A DNA stretch of 6,812 nucleotides from Flavobacterium sp. (GCA_004296145.1 SEBM01000225.1:1-6812); one strand, 5' to 3'; positions 1-6,781 are shown, counted from the stretch's first letter. The notes: generated from the letters alone by a model not told the origin. Program-made: numbers and translations.

Positions 1-54
1 GTAATAAGATCTTAATAAGTTTAAATTATAAATTCCTGATAATTTATGTTAAAG

Positions 55-384
55 CTATTTATCTTTAACTTTTCTGGACGGTGTAAAAGTGCTCAAAAGT
101 TCAGGGAATAAATTCTCTGATTGTAGTTCCTGATAGGGAGTAGATCTAAATTCTTCAAGTTTTTTTCTTACGTTGTATTTATTCTCTTTGATCGAAAGAC
201 TTTGTTCACAGCAGATGATAGGCATACTACTGTTTTGGTGATCTAATTGAATAACGTAATAAAAATTAGAATTACGTTTTACAACGCATTGCGTAAACTC
301 TGTTTTAGTTTCAATAATCGTTGCGTTGTAAAAATTTCCGCTTGCTGCGGTATAGATTACTTTTTGTCCTTTTCTTAATTTCAT
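55..384 (-). CDS. Small hypothetical protein, 109 aa, possibly SH3/Tudor-like N-terminus
   Basis: I do not recognise this protein. It has no signal peptide, membrane segment or lipobox, so it is probably cytoplasmic. Residues 1-50 read as alternating hydrophobic strands and turns (KGQKVIYTAASGNFYNATI, then CVVKR and YYVIQLD), a pattern reminiscent of small SH3/Tudor/KOW-like barrels; this is only an impression. A CysCys pair lies at about 58-59, followed by a charged, probably helical segment and a Lys/Arg-rich C-terminus. The ATG at 384-382 is preceded by an A-rich leader without a Shine-Dalgarno sequence, as is usual in Bacteroidota, and a -7-like box lies about 28 bases upstream. It is transcribed away from the cobalamin operon with its own probable promoter, so nothing ties it to B12 uptake. 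The reading frame is open and its composition is ordinary for this window, so it is probably a real gene. Confidence 0.65.
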   Translation of the reverse strand: MKLRKGQKVIYTAASGNFYNATIIETKTEFTQCVVKRNSNFYYVIQLDHQNSSMPIICCEQSLSIKENKYNVRKKLEEFRSTPYQELQSENLFPELLSTFTPSRKVKDK

Positions 385-411
385 TTGTCTTTTACATTAA
401 GGCTTTTACTA

Positions 412-419
412 CAAATATA
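412..419 (-). promoter_or_regulatory. Probable -7 box of the small leftward gene
   Basis: On the minus strand this reads TATATTTG, a full match to the Bacteroidota sigma-A -7 consensus TAnnTTTG, about 28 bases upstream of the ATG of the 109-aa gene. The nearest upstream TTG (434-436 on the plus strand) is only 14 bases away instead of the usual 19-21, so the -33 element is weak or absent. Confidence 0.5.
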
Positions 420-678
420 AATCGCTCTGTTTTCAATGACTGAGAGCCGTTTAGGGTGTACAATGTAGCAACATTTTTTTTTACCTGCACCCCGTATTTA
501 TACCTGTTTTTAAGTAGAAGATGTTTGATGGTTTTTGTAGAATAAAAAGTACAAAATGGCATTTATTGACAGAACAGAAGGAGTCAATCAATACAAACTA
601 AAAAAAAGAATTTTTTTAATGAGAAAGCAAAACCTGCTCAGACAGATTACATTAATTTACTAAAAAAGTAATTCCGGC
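420..678. other. Gene-free AT-rich spacer
   Basis: This stretch separates the leftward small gene from the promoter of the rightward B12 operon. I see no convincing gene, RNA or repeat in it. It contains an A-tract/T-tract inverted repeat (seven A at 601-607, seven T at 611-617, loop GAA), which lacks the G+C stem of an intrinsic terminator and sits about 60-80 bases upstream of the operon promoter. Such tracts can bend DNA, but a role here is speculation. A 35-codon frame at 556-663 is not supported. Confidence 0.5.
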
Positions 679-709
679 TTGCAGACACCATATAACAGTT
701 ATATCTTTG
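679..709 (+). promoter_or_regulatory. Bacteroidota-type promoter of the B12 uptake operon
   Basis: TTG at 679-681 and TATCTTTG at 702-709 are separated by exactly 20 bases, matching the Bacteroidota housekeeping consensus TTG-N19-21-TAnnTTTG. Initiation would be expected about 5-7 bases downstream (about 714-716), just before the first strand of the riboswitch at 721. The placement supports both calls: the transcript begins with the aptamer and has little extra leader. Confidence 0.85.
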
Positions 710-713
710 CGCC

Positions 714-961
714 TGATTTTGGTCTGTTTTTTCTTAGGAAAAAATAGTTAAAAGGGAATCAGGTGCAAATCCTGAACAGACCCGCTACTGTAAGTTCTAT
801 ACAAGTCTTTAAACATTACTTATGCCATTGCCCCGCCCTGCGGGATGAGAAGGCCGTTTAAAGATGGAACAAGTCAGGAGACCTGCCACGATCACATAGT
901 TTAAAACTTTCGTGGTATGAAGTTGATGACACAAGATGGTAACCTGCTACAGGATAGCAGG
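714..961 (+). promoter_or_regulatory. Cobalamin (vitamin B12) riboswitch with kissing-loop hairpin
   Basis: This RNA leader senses cobalamin and should lower expression of the downstream receptor operon when the vitamin is plentiful. Visible elements in order: a helix of 721-728 (GGTCTGTT) with 775-782 (AACAGACC); the conserved GGGAA at 754-758, then a hairpin of TCAGG (759-763) with CCTGA (771-775); the conserved CCCGCTACTGTAA at 781-793; a 9-bp helix of 806-814 with 856-864; inside it the GCCATTG...AAGGC arm (824-854) carrying a CCCG/CGGG stem with loop CCCTG (836-840); and the B12 box AGTCAGGAGACCTGCC at 872-887. Base 775 can join either of the first two helices. Downstream, CCTGCT (943-948) pairs with AGCAGG (956-961); its loop holds CAGG (950-953), complementary to CCTG at 837-840, the expected L5-L13 kissing interaction. 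The hairpin ends 55 bases before the receptor ATG, so direct masking of the ribosome site is not obvious. The exact ends are approximate. Confidence 0.95.
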
Positions 962-983
962 CTTATATCTATGTTTTTGTAAT

Positions 984-1021
984 TACATCACCGAAAGTTT
1001 TTTTAAATAAATCGTGATGTA
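984..1021 (+). promoter_or_regulatory. Candidate start-codon-masking hairpin in the expression platform
   Basis: TACATCAC (984-991) is perfectly complementary to GTGATGTA (1014-1021), which contains the receptor ATG at 1017-1019. The 22-base loop is A/T-rich. If it forms, the start codon is paired and translation should fall. A competing 10-bp helix, AAAACTTTCG (903-912) with CGAAAGTTTT (992-1001), uses the loop of this hairpin, so the two cannot coexist as simple nested structures. This arrangement could connect riboswitch folding to translation. The pairing is seen in the sequence; the regulatory role is inference. Confidence 0.4.
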
Positions 1022-3062
1022 TATTTTTAGAAAAACGCTTTTAGCTTTTATTTTATTTTTTCCTTTTTTGCTTCATTCACAAACAGTGACCGATAGTTCG
1101 CGCGTTTTAAAAGAAGTTGTTTTAAAAGGAAAACCGTATCAGGAAGTCATTCCGGTACAAAGTCTTTCGGGCGTTCTGCTCGAAAAACTGGCAAGTCATA
1201 ATGTGGCCGATGCGCTGCGTTATTTTGCCGGAACTCAAATCAAAGATTATGGCGGTGTTGGCGGACTCAAAACAGTTGATGTCCGTAATATGGGAACGCA
1301 TCACGTCGGTGTTTTCTATGACGGAATCCAACTTGGAAATGCGCAAAACGGCGTAACCGATCTCGGAAAATATTCGCTTGACGACATGGAATCCCTGACA
1401 ATGTATAATGGACAGAAAAGTGAAATTTTTCAGTCTGCTAAAGATTTTGCTTCGGCTTCGGCTATTTATTTAAGGACAAAACGTCCTGTTTTTTCCGGTG
1501 CTAAAAAATCAAATTTACTGATTCGTTATAAAACGATGTCGATTGATTATCATGATCCTTCCTTTAGATGGGAACAAAAATTGAGCGACAAAGTGAGTAT
1601 GAGCGTCAGTTCAGAATATATCAAATCGAACGGTGAATATAAATTTAGGTATAAAAGAAAAAATATTAACGGAAGCACTGCATACGATACCACTGCTACA
1701 AGATACAATAGTGATATTGAAGCGTTCCGATTTGAATCTGGTGTTTACGGAAAAATAAACAACGGTTCATGGGATGCCAAAGTATATTATTATGATTCTG
1801 AAAGAGGTGCGCCCGGAGCGATTGTAGAAAATAAATTTAGAGACGGATTCAGGCAGTTTGACAAGAATTTTTTCGCGCAGGGTTTTTTCACCAAAGATGT
1901 TTCAGAAAAATATAAATTTCAGGCAAAAGGAAAATTTGCTTATGATTATACCCATTATATTGCGCGTGACACAACCAATGTTTTAGGTGAAATTGTAACG
2001 GAAGGCGCACAGTCTGATGATAGTTATTTTCAGCAGGAAGCGTATTTCTCGGCTGTAAATATGTACAGTATTTTACCAACTTGGGATGTTTCGCTTTCAA
2101 CCGATTTTCAATACAATAAATTAAACGCGACACGAAAAGGAATCCAGACGCAGTTTTCTTTTCCACAGCGTTACACAGCGCTTGTATCTCTCGCAACTTC
2201 GTATCGATACGAAGGTTTTAAGGTTTTAGGAAATGTACTCGCAACGCGCGTTATTGAAGAAGTAAAATTCAATGCCAAAGCTCCTAATAAAACAGAATTT
2301 ACGCCCGCTTTATTCCTCGGATATACTCCTTTCAAAAAATATGATTTCAATTTAAGGGCATTCGCAAAACGAATTTTCAGAATGCCGACTTTCAATGATT
2401 TGTATTATACAATGGTTGGTTCAAGTACTTTGAGACCAGAATATATGAACCAGTATGATGTTGGTTTTACCTATAATTTTTCTTTTAAAGAAAGTTTCTT
2501 GGATCGAGTTTCTATTCAGGCAGATGCTTATTATACCAATACAAAAGACAAAATTGTGGCAGCGCCGACAGGAAATTTATTCCGTTGGATGATGACGAAT
2601 ATCGGACAGGTAAAAGGAAAAGGAATTGAAACGGTTCTAAATATGGGCGCTCATATTGAGAAAGTAAACCTTACTGCAAATCTGACTTATACGTATTCTC
2701 AAAGTCAGGATTTTACCAAATTTTCAGGTTTAGAATTGTCTTCTTACGGCGATCAGATTCCGTATACGCCGTGGCATAGCGGTTCAGGAATTTTAAATGC
2801 GGGTTACGAATCATGGAATTTCAACTACAGTTTTATCTACGTTGGAAAACGCTATAACGGAAATGTCAATAATATTAAAGTGAATGAAGTACAGCCGTGG
2901 TACACACACGATTTGGCAGTTCAAAAGGCTTTCACATTTAATAAATACAAACTAAACGGAACTGTAGAAGTCAACAATGCTTTTAATCAGCATTATGAAG
3001 TGATTTACAATTATCCGATGCCGGGACGAACATTCAAATTTATAATCAGTTTTGAGATATGA
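1017..3062 (+). CDS. btuB: BtuB-like TonB-dependent cobalamin receptor, outer membrane
   Basis: This is a 22-stranded beta-barrel type receptor that imports cobalamin across the outer membrane using TonB energy. Residues 1-22 form a signal peptide (MYIFRK, then a hydrophobic core ending near LLHSQ). LKEVVLKG at 31-38 fits a TonB box. The plug covers about 42-155, with the typical VRNMGTHHVGVFYDG segment at 89-103. The remainder is barrel, with alternating aromatic strands, ending NNAFNQHYEVIYNYPMPGR followed by a terminal amphipathic strand with aromatic residues. This ending closely resembles the BtuB C-terminus. At 681 aa it is somewhat longer than E. coli BtuB (614 aa) and lacks the N-terminal carboxypeptidase-like domain of SusC-type receptors. 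I chose ATG 1017; the adjacent in-frame GTG at 1014 would add one residue, and TAA at 1008-1010 blocks anything earlier. The cobalamin riboswitch upstream makes the substrate assignment strong. The stop codon overlaps the next start. Confidence 0.92.
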   Translation: MYIFRKTLLAFILFFPFLLHSQTVTDSSRVLKEVVLKGKPYQEVIPVQSLSGVLLEKLASHNVADALRYFAGTQIKDYGGVGGLKTVDVRNMGTHHVGVFYDGIQLGNAQNGVTDLGKYSLDDMESLTMYNGQKSEIFQSAKDFASASAIYLRTKRPVFSGAKKSNLLIRYKTMSIDYHDPSFRWEQKLSDKVSMSVSSEYIKSNGEYKFRYKRKNINGSTAYDTTATRYNSDIEAFRFESGVYGKINNGSWDAKVYYYDSERGAPGAIVENKFRDGFRQFDKNFFAQGFFTKDVSEKYKFQAKGKFAYDYTHYIARDTTNVLGEIVTEGAQSDDSYFQQEAYFSAVNMYSILPTWDVSLSTDFQYNKLNATRKGIQTQFSFPQRYTALVSLATSYRYEGFKVLGNVLATRVIEEVKFNAKAPNKTEFTPALFLGYTPFKKYDFNLRAFAKRIFRMPTFNDLYYTMVGSSTLRPEYMNQYDVGFTYNFSFKESFLDRVSIQADAYYTNTKDKIVAAPTGNLFRWMMTNIGQVKGKGIETVLNMGAHIEKVNLTANLTYTYSQSQDFTKFSGLELSSYGDQIPYTPWHSGSGILNAGYESWNFNYSFIYVGKRYNGNVNNIKVNEVQPWYTHDLAVQKAFTFNKYKLNGTVEVNNAFNQHYEVIYNYPMPGRTFKFIISFEI

Positions 3063-4204
3063 GAAAGAGCATTAGAAAAATAGTATTTGGTTTAACACTT
3101 ATTGTTTCGCTAGTTTCCTGTCGGGAAGAAGAAACAATATTTCTTTCATCTGACGTTAGTGTTGCTGCACCAAGAAGCGACGGAAACATTGAAGGATTTT
3201 ATCTTCTGAACGAAGGTAATATGGGAATGAACAGAGCCAGTATTGACGTCTTTAACTACCGAACAGGAAATTATACGACTGATGTTTATTCCGAAAGAAA
3301 TCCAAATGTCGTAAAAGAATTGGGCGATGTTGGAAACGATATTCAGATTTATGGTAATAAAGTTTATGCGGTTATAAATGTTTCGAACAAAGTGGAAGTT
3401 CTGGACAAATGGACAGCAAAACGCATCAAAAAAATAGATATTCCCAATTGTCGTTATGTGGCTTTTTATAAAGATAAAGCGTATGTGAGTTCCTATGCTG
3501 GTCCAGTTGCCATTGATCCCAATGCCGAAATTGGTTTTGTAGCCGAAATTGACACTACTACTTTAGAAATAAAAAGAAAAGTAAATGTTGGTTATCAGCC
3601 GGAACAAATGTTGGTACGTAACGGAAAATTGTATGTGGCTAATTCCGGTGGTTACAGAGTTCCGAATTATGACAGAACGGTTTCTGTTATTGATTTGGAA
3701 ACGTTTACCGAAACTAAAAAAATAGATGTTGGCATCAATCTTTACGGCATGCAGATCGACAGCCGTGGCGATATTTATGTAAGTTCACGTGGCGATTACT
3801 ACAACACGCCGTCGAATCTTTTTGTTATTGATACCCAAACAGACGAGAAAAAAATGCAGCTCGATATTCCGGCTTTAGGAATGTGTCTCGTCGATGACAA
3901 GCTTTATTATTACAGCGTTTCCTGGAGTTATATCACAAACAGTAACAAAATCACGTACGGAATTCTCGATACGAAAACCAAAAAAATTATCAGCGATAAA
4001 ATTATTACGGACGGAACCGATAATCAAATCATGATTCCGTACGGACTTCAGGTCAATCCCGAAACCAAAGAAATATACATCACCGATGCGCAAAACTATG
4101 TTGTAACGGGTTACATCTACTGTTTTACGCCAGAAGGAAAACTAAAATGGAAAACTACAGCGGGAAATATTCCTGCACATATTGCCTTTATAACCAAAAA
4201 ATAA
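3059..4204 (+). CDS. btuG: BtuG-like surface lipoprotein, seven-bladed beta-propeller (YncE/DUF5074-like)
   Basis: This is a 381-aa lipoprotein. The signal peptide ends in the lipobox LVSC with the lipidated Cys at 21. The following REEE fits the acidic export signal that sends Bacteroidota lipoproteins to the cell surface. The mature part has seven repeats, each with a strand like KVYAVINVSNKVEVLD followed by a turn and a second strand: about 46-80, 93-127, 132-175, 181-225, 228-268, 272-315 and 327-379. The opening GFYLLNEGNMG is typical of the DUF5074/YncE-like propellers to which BtuG belongs. In Bacteroides, BtuG binds cobalamin extremely tightly and caps BtuB, passing the ligand to it. 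Here the start overlaps the receptor stop as ATGA, so translation is probably coupled and the two are likely made as partners. Individual ligand-binding residues cannot be assigned from sequence alone. Another substrate is possible but unlikely behind this riboswitch. Confidence 0.85.
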   Translation: MRKSIRKIVFGLTLIVSLVSCREEETIFLSSDVSVAAPRSDGNIEGFYLLNEGNMGMNRASIDVFNYRTGNYTTDVYSERNPNVVKELGDVGNDIQIYGNKVYAVINVSNKVEVLDKWTAKRIKKIDIPNCRYVAFYKDKAYVSSYAGPVAIDPNAEIGFVAEIDTTTLEIKRKVNVGYQPEQMLVRNGKLYVANSGGYRVPNYDRTVSVIDLETFTETKKIDVGINLYGMQIDSRGDIYVSSRGDYYNTPSNLFVIDTQTDEKKMQLDIPALGMCLVDDKLYYYSVSWSYITNSNKITYGILDTKTKKIISDKIITDGTDNQIMIPYGLQVNPETKEIYITDAQNYVVTGYIYCFTPEGKLKWKTTAGNIPAHIAFITKK

Positions 4205-4209
4205 AAAAC

Positions 4210-5496
4210 ATGAATCTAAGACTATTTAAACATTTTCGAATAGCACTATTGGCCGTTTTGGCCATTATGCTGACCAACTGTTCGGGAGGCGACAATGATA
4301 ATTCAGAAACGGGCGGAGGTGAATCTCAAACAAACGATATTAAAACACAGCGTTTTACGATTGTGACTTTAAGCTCGAAAACAACTGCAAGTGCAGACGC
4401 GACTTATAATTGGTCTATGGAAAAAGTTTCGTCAGAGAATTATTCCTTAACCAACACCACTTCAAAAGAAGCTTTGTTTGCCGCTGCTGCGGAAGGAAGA
4501 TATGAATTTAAGGTTGTGATTACTGATAAAGAAACCACTCAGACACAAAAAGTCACGGTAGTTGTTTCTACAGAAGCAAAAGAACTTAAGAGTTTTATTG
4601 CTAAAGTATTTGAATTTAAACCAGCGCCGGGACAGTTTATAAATGATCTTCCGGTGGCGAATGACGGTGATACAGCTGAAAGAGTGTTAGCAAGAGCCAA
4701 CTCTTATTTGGCCAAGAAAAACGGAGATCTTATTTCGCTTGGAGCTTTTGGCGGTTATGTGGTTTTTGGTTTTGATCACAGTATCGTAAACATTAAAGGA
4801 AAACGTGATTTTAGAGTTTTAGGAAATGCTTTTTGGGCAGAAGCCAACCCGAATCCGAATGCAGAATTGAGAGGCGGAAGCAGTGAGGCGGGCGTTATTA
4901 TGGTTTCGTACGATAAAAACAAAAACGGACTTCCGGATGATGAATGGTACGAAATTGAAGGAGGAGGCCATAAAATGGAAAAGACAATTCGCAATTATGA
5001 AATAACGTATCACAGGCCAGATCCAAATAAAATTCCGGTTCCGGGTGCCGGAACTGGGACGGTTCTTTTTCCGGATATGGAATACATTTATTGGAACGAC
5101 AATCAGGGAAAAGATGGTTATCTGGCACAAAATAATGCCTTTAATCATTCTTTAGAATATTGGCCAAAATGGCTTAAAGATCAGGCCACTATTACTTTTA
5201 AAGGAACAAGATTACCAGACAATGCGGTTGACGAAAGCGGTAACGGAACTTATTTTGTTCAATATGCTTTTCTATACGGTTATGCCGACAATGCCCCAAA
5301 TAATGACAATGATTCGGGGATTGATATCGACTGGGCAATTGACAGTAACGGAAATAAAATACAGCTTCCGGCAATCGATTTTGTAAAGGTTTACAACGGA
5401 CTAAATCAGCAGGCGGGATGGCTGGGAGAAACTTCAACTGAAATTATGGGGGCAAATGACCTGCATATTTTGGGCGAAAATATTCCGACCCGATAA
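4210..5496 (+). CDS. PKD-like surface lipoprotein, candidate accessory corrinoid-binding protein (copy 1)
   Basis: This 428-aa lipoprotein has signal peptide 1-23 and lipobox LTNC with Cys24, followed by SGGDNDN, a probable surface-export signal. Residues about 45-121 form a PKD/Ig-like beta domain (ATYNWSM; GRYEFKVVITD). A larger domain, about 127-421, carries blocks shared with the next gene: PAPG-F-NDL (138-147), GAFGGYVVFGFDHSIVNI to DFRV (178-203), DKNKNGLPDDEWYEI (235-249), IDIDWAIDSNGNK to VKVYN (371-396) and GANDLHIL (414-421). The D-N-N-G spacing at 235-240 resembles an EF-hand or dockerin calcium loop. I chose ATG 4210, 5 bases after the previous stop; an upstream in-frame ATG at 4147 lies inside the previous gene and would bury the signal peptide. 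Position in the riboswitch operon suggests surface capture of cobalamin, analogous to BtuH-type lipoproteins of Bacteroides; I cannot confirm homology. Confidence 0.85.
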   Translation: MNLRLFKHFRIALLAVLAIMLTNCSGGDNDNSETGGGESQTNDIKTQRFTIVTLSSKTTASADATYNWSMEKVSSENYSLTNTTSKEALFAAAAEGRYEFKVVITDKETTQTQKVTVVVSTEAKELKSFIAKVFEFKPAPGQFINDLPVANDGDTAERVLARANSYLAKKNGDLISLGAFGGYVVFGFDHSIVNIKGKRDFRVLGNAFWAEANPNPNAELRGGSSEAGVIMVSYDKNKNGLPDDEWYEIEGGGHKMEKTIRNYEITYHRPDPNKIPVPGAGTGTVLFPDMEYIYWNDNQGKDGYLAQNNAFNHSLEYWPKWLKDQATITFKGTRLPDNAVDESGNGTYFVQYAFLYGYADNAPNNDNDSGIDIDWAIDSNGNKIQLPAIDFVKVYNGLNQQAGWLGETSTEIMGANDLHILGENIPTR

Positions 5497-5535
5497 TTTT
5501 TAACTAGTATCAAATCAAATTATTATATCCAAATT

Positions 5536-6777
5536 ATGAAAAAAAATGTTACCCATTTTTTATTGCTGGCATTTGCATTTGCCTTTATTGGCTGCAGCAG
5601 CGATGACAAACCAGATGAAAATGCCAATAAAATTGAAATCACACTTCAGGAAAAGTATGAGACACCAACTTTTACTGTTTTAGACATTGCGGCTTCAGAC
5701 GCCGGAACCAATGCTGTTTATCAATGGATTATGACCAAAAATCCTGTTGATAAGGTTACAGATTCTATTGTAGGAAATACAAAAGATTTACGATTTACAG
5801 CCATTTACGCAGGTTCTTATGAATTTACTCTGAATGTGACGTCAGGAGATAAAAAAGGAACAAAAAATACGACTGTAAATGTTGTAAACGAAACAGTTGA
5901 TTACAATCCTTACATCACAAAAATTTTCGATTTTGATCCTGCACCGGGAATGTTTGCCAACGATTTATACAAAGTAGGGAATTCTAAAGATGATGTAATG
6001 AATACAGCATTAGGAAGAATCGATAAAACCAGTGTTGGATATCCGTTAGATTTAGGAGGTTTTGGAGGTTCAATCATTGTTGGATTCGATCATACTGTTG
6101 TGAATATTCCAGGAGCAAGTGATTTTAGAGTTTATGGAGGCGATCTTTCGAACCCTAAAATTCCTAAAGCAAATCCACCTGCACCAGGATTAATTTATGT
6201 GGCGTATGATAAAAACAAAAACGGAAAACCAGACGAAGACGAATGGTATGAAATTGCAGGAAGTCAGCATACTAAATCGAACACAATTAAAGATTTCAAA
6301 GTTACTTATCATAAAAAAGGAGCAGATGAACCTTTAGTGACATCAAGCGCTCTTTTTCTGGACTATGAGCATGTTTATTGTGAAAACAATCAGGAAGAAA
6401 ACTATTATCTGGCAAGACCTAAAGGTAAAAAAGAGTTTTATCCTTTGTGGAAAACGCAGACCGAAGTGACTTATGAAGGAACAAAGCTTGATGTGGATTT
6501 TACACCAGCGCGTCCGAACCAAACTACATTATGGAATTTTACGGCTCCTGAATGGGGTTATGTAAATGCAGTAAATCCAAATATTGATATTGACTGGGCA
6601 GTTGATAAAAACGGTAATAAAGCCAATCTTCCGGGAATCGATTTTATAAAAGTAGTTAACTGTGTGAGCGAACCAATGGGGCTTTGCCAACAACAATCTT
6701 CTATGGCAACTGTGTTTGCAGGAGCAGGAGACCTTCATCTATTAAAAAAATACAATCTTAAAAAAGCAAACAAGTAA
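5536..6777 (+). CDS. PKD-like surface lipoprotein, paralogue of the upstream gene (copy 2)
   Basis: This 413-aa lipoprotein has signal peptide 1-19 and lipobox FIGC with Cys20, then SSDDKPDE, a clear acidic surface-export signal. The layout copies the preceding gene: a PKD/Ig-like domain at about 33-119 (VYQWIM; GSYEFTLNV), then the larger domain with PAPGMFANDL (135-144), GGFGG to DFRV (174-199), DKNKNGKPDEDEWYEI (225-240), IDIDWAVDKNGNK to IKVVN (350-375) and GAGDLHLL (396-403). Relative to its neighbour it has one extra residue inside the calcium-loop-like motif, a shorter segment before it, and three Cys in the mature domain (282, 376, 384) that the neighbour lacks. It starts 39 bases after the previous stop, the largest gap in the operon, in an A/T-rich spacer with no recognisable promoter or terminator. 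A surface role in cobalamin binding is inferred from the operon; the specific ligand is unknown. Confidence 0.87.
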   Translation: MKKNVTHFLLLAFAFAFIGCSSDDKPDENANKIEITLQEKYETPTFTVLDIAASDAGTNAVYQWIMTKNPVDKVTDSIVGNTKDLRFTAIYAGSYEFTLNVTSGDKKGTKNTTVNVVNETVDYNPYITKIFDFDPAPGMFANDLYKVGNSKDDVMNTALGRIDKTSVGYPLDLGGFGGSIIVGFDHTVVNIPGASDFRVYGGDLSNPKIPKANPPAPGLIYVAYDKNKNGKPDEDEWYEIAGSQHTKSNTIKDFKVTYHKKGADEPLVTSSALFLDYEHVYCENNQEENYYLARPKGKKEFYPLWKTQTEVTYEGTKLDVDFTPARPNQTTLWNFTAPEWGYVNAVNPNIDIDWAVDKNGNKANLPGIDFIKVVNCVSEPMGLCQQQSSMATVFAGAGDLHLLKKYNLKKANK

Positions 6778-6781
6778 GACC

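Noticed and set aside
5..14. Perfect 10-bp palindrome TAAGATCTTA at the left edge
   Set aside because: It is a single short palindrome in AT-rich DNA with no second copy or linked regulator seen; not enough for an operator call.
28..47. AT-only hairpin downstream of the small leftward gene (7-bp stem, 6-base loop)
   Set aside because: There is no G+C in the stem and no U-run after it on the minus strand, so it does not support a terminator call.
556..663. A 35-codon plus-strand frame beginning MAFIDRTEGVNQYK in the intergenic spacer
   Set aside because: No TAnnTTTG promoter box precedes it, it ends in low-complexity A/T-rich sequence, and nothing in it resembles a known protein; chance is the simpler explanation.
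903..1004. Helix 903-912/992-1001 followed by Ts as an intrinsic terminator
   Set aside because: The two strands are 79 bases apart and the helix is mostly A-T, so it is unlikely to act as a classical terminator; it is discussed instead as a competing fold.
1122..2395. Minus-strand open frames opposite the receptor gene
   Set aside because: They are antisense shadows of a well-supported beta-barrel gene and have no signal, motif or promoter of their own; the same holds for the minus-strand frames opposite the lipoprotein genes.
4147..4209. Upstream in-frame ATG that would extend the first PKD-like lipoprotein by 21 residues
   Set aside because: It overlaps the BtuG-like gene, and the extension would place a Cys-containing, non-signal sequence ahead of a complete lipoprotein signal peptide that starts at 4210.
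5497..5535. Possible internal promoter or terminator in the 39-base gap between the two paralogues
   Set aside because: No TTG/TAnnTTTG pair and no stable hairpin with a U-run can be seen; the gap is treated as ordinary operon spacing.
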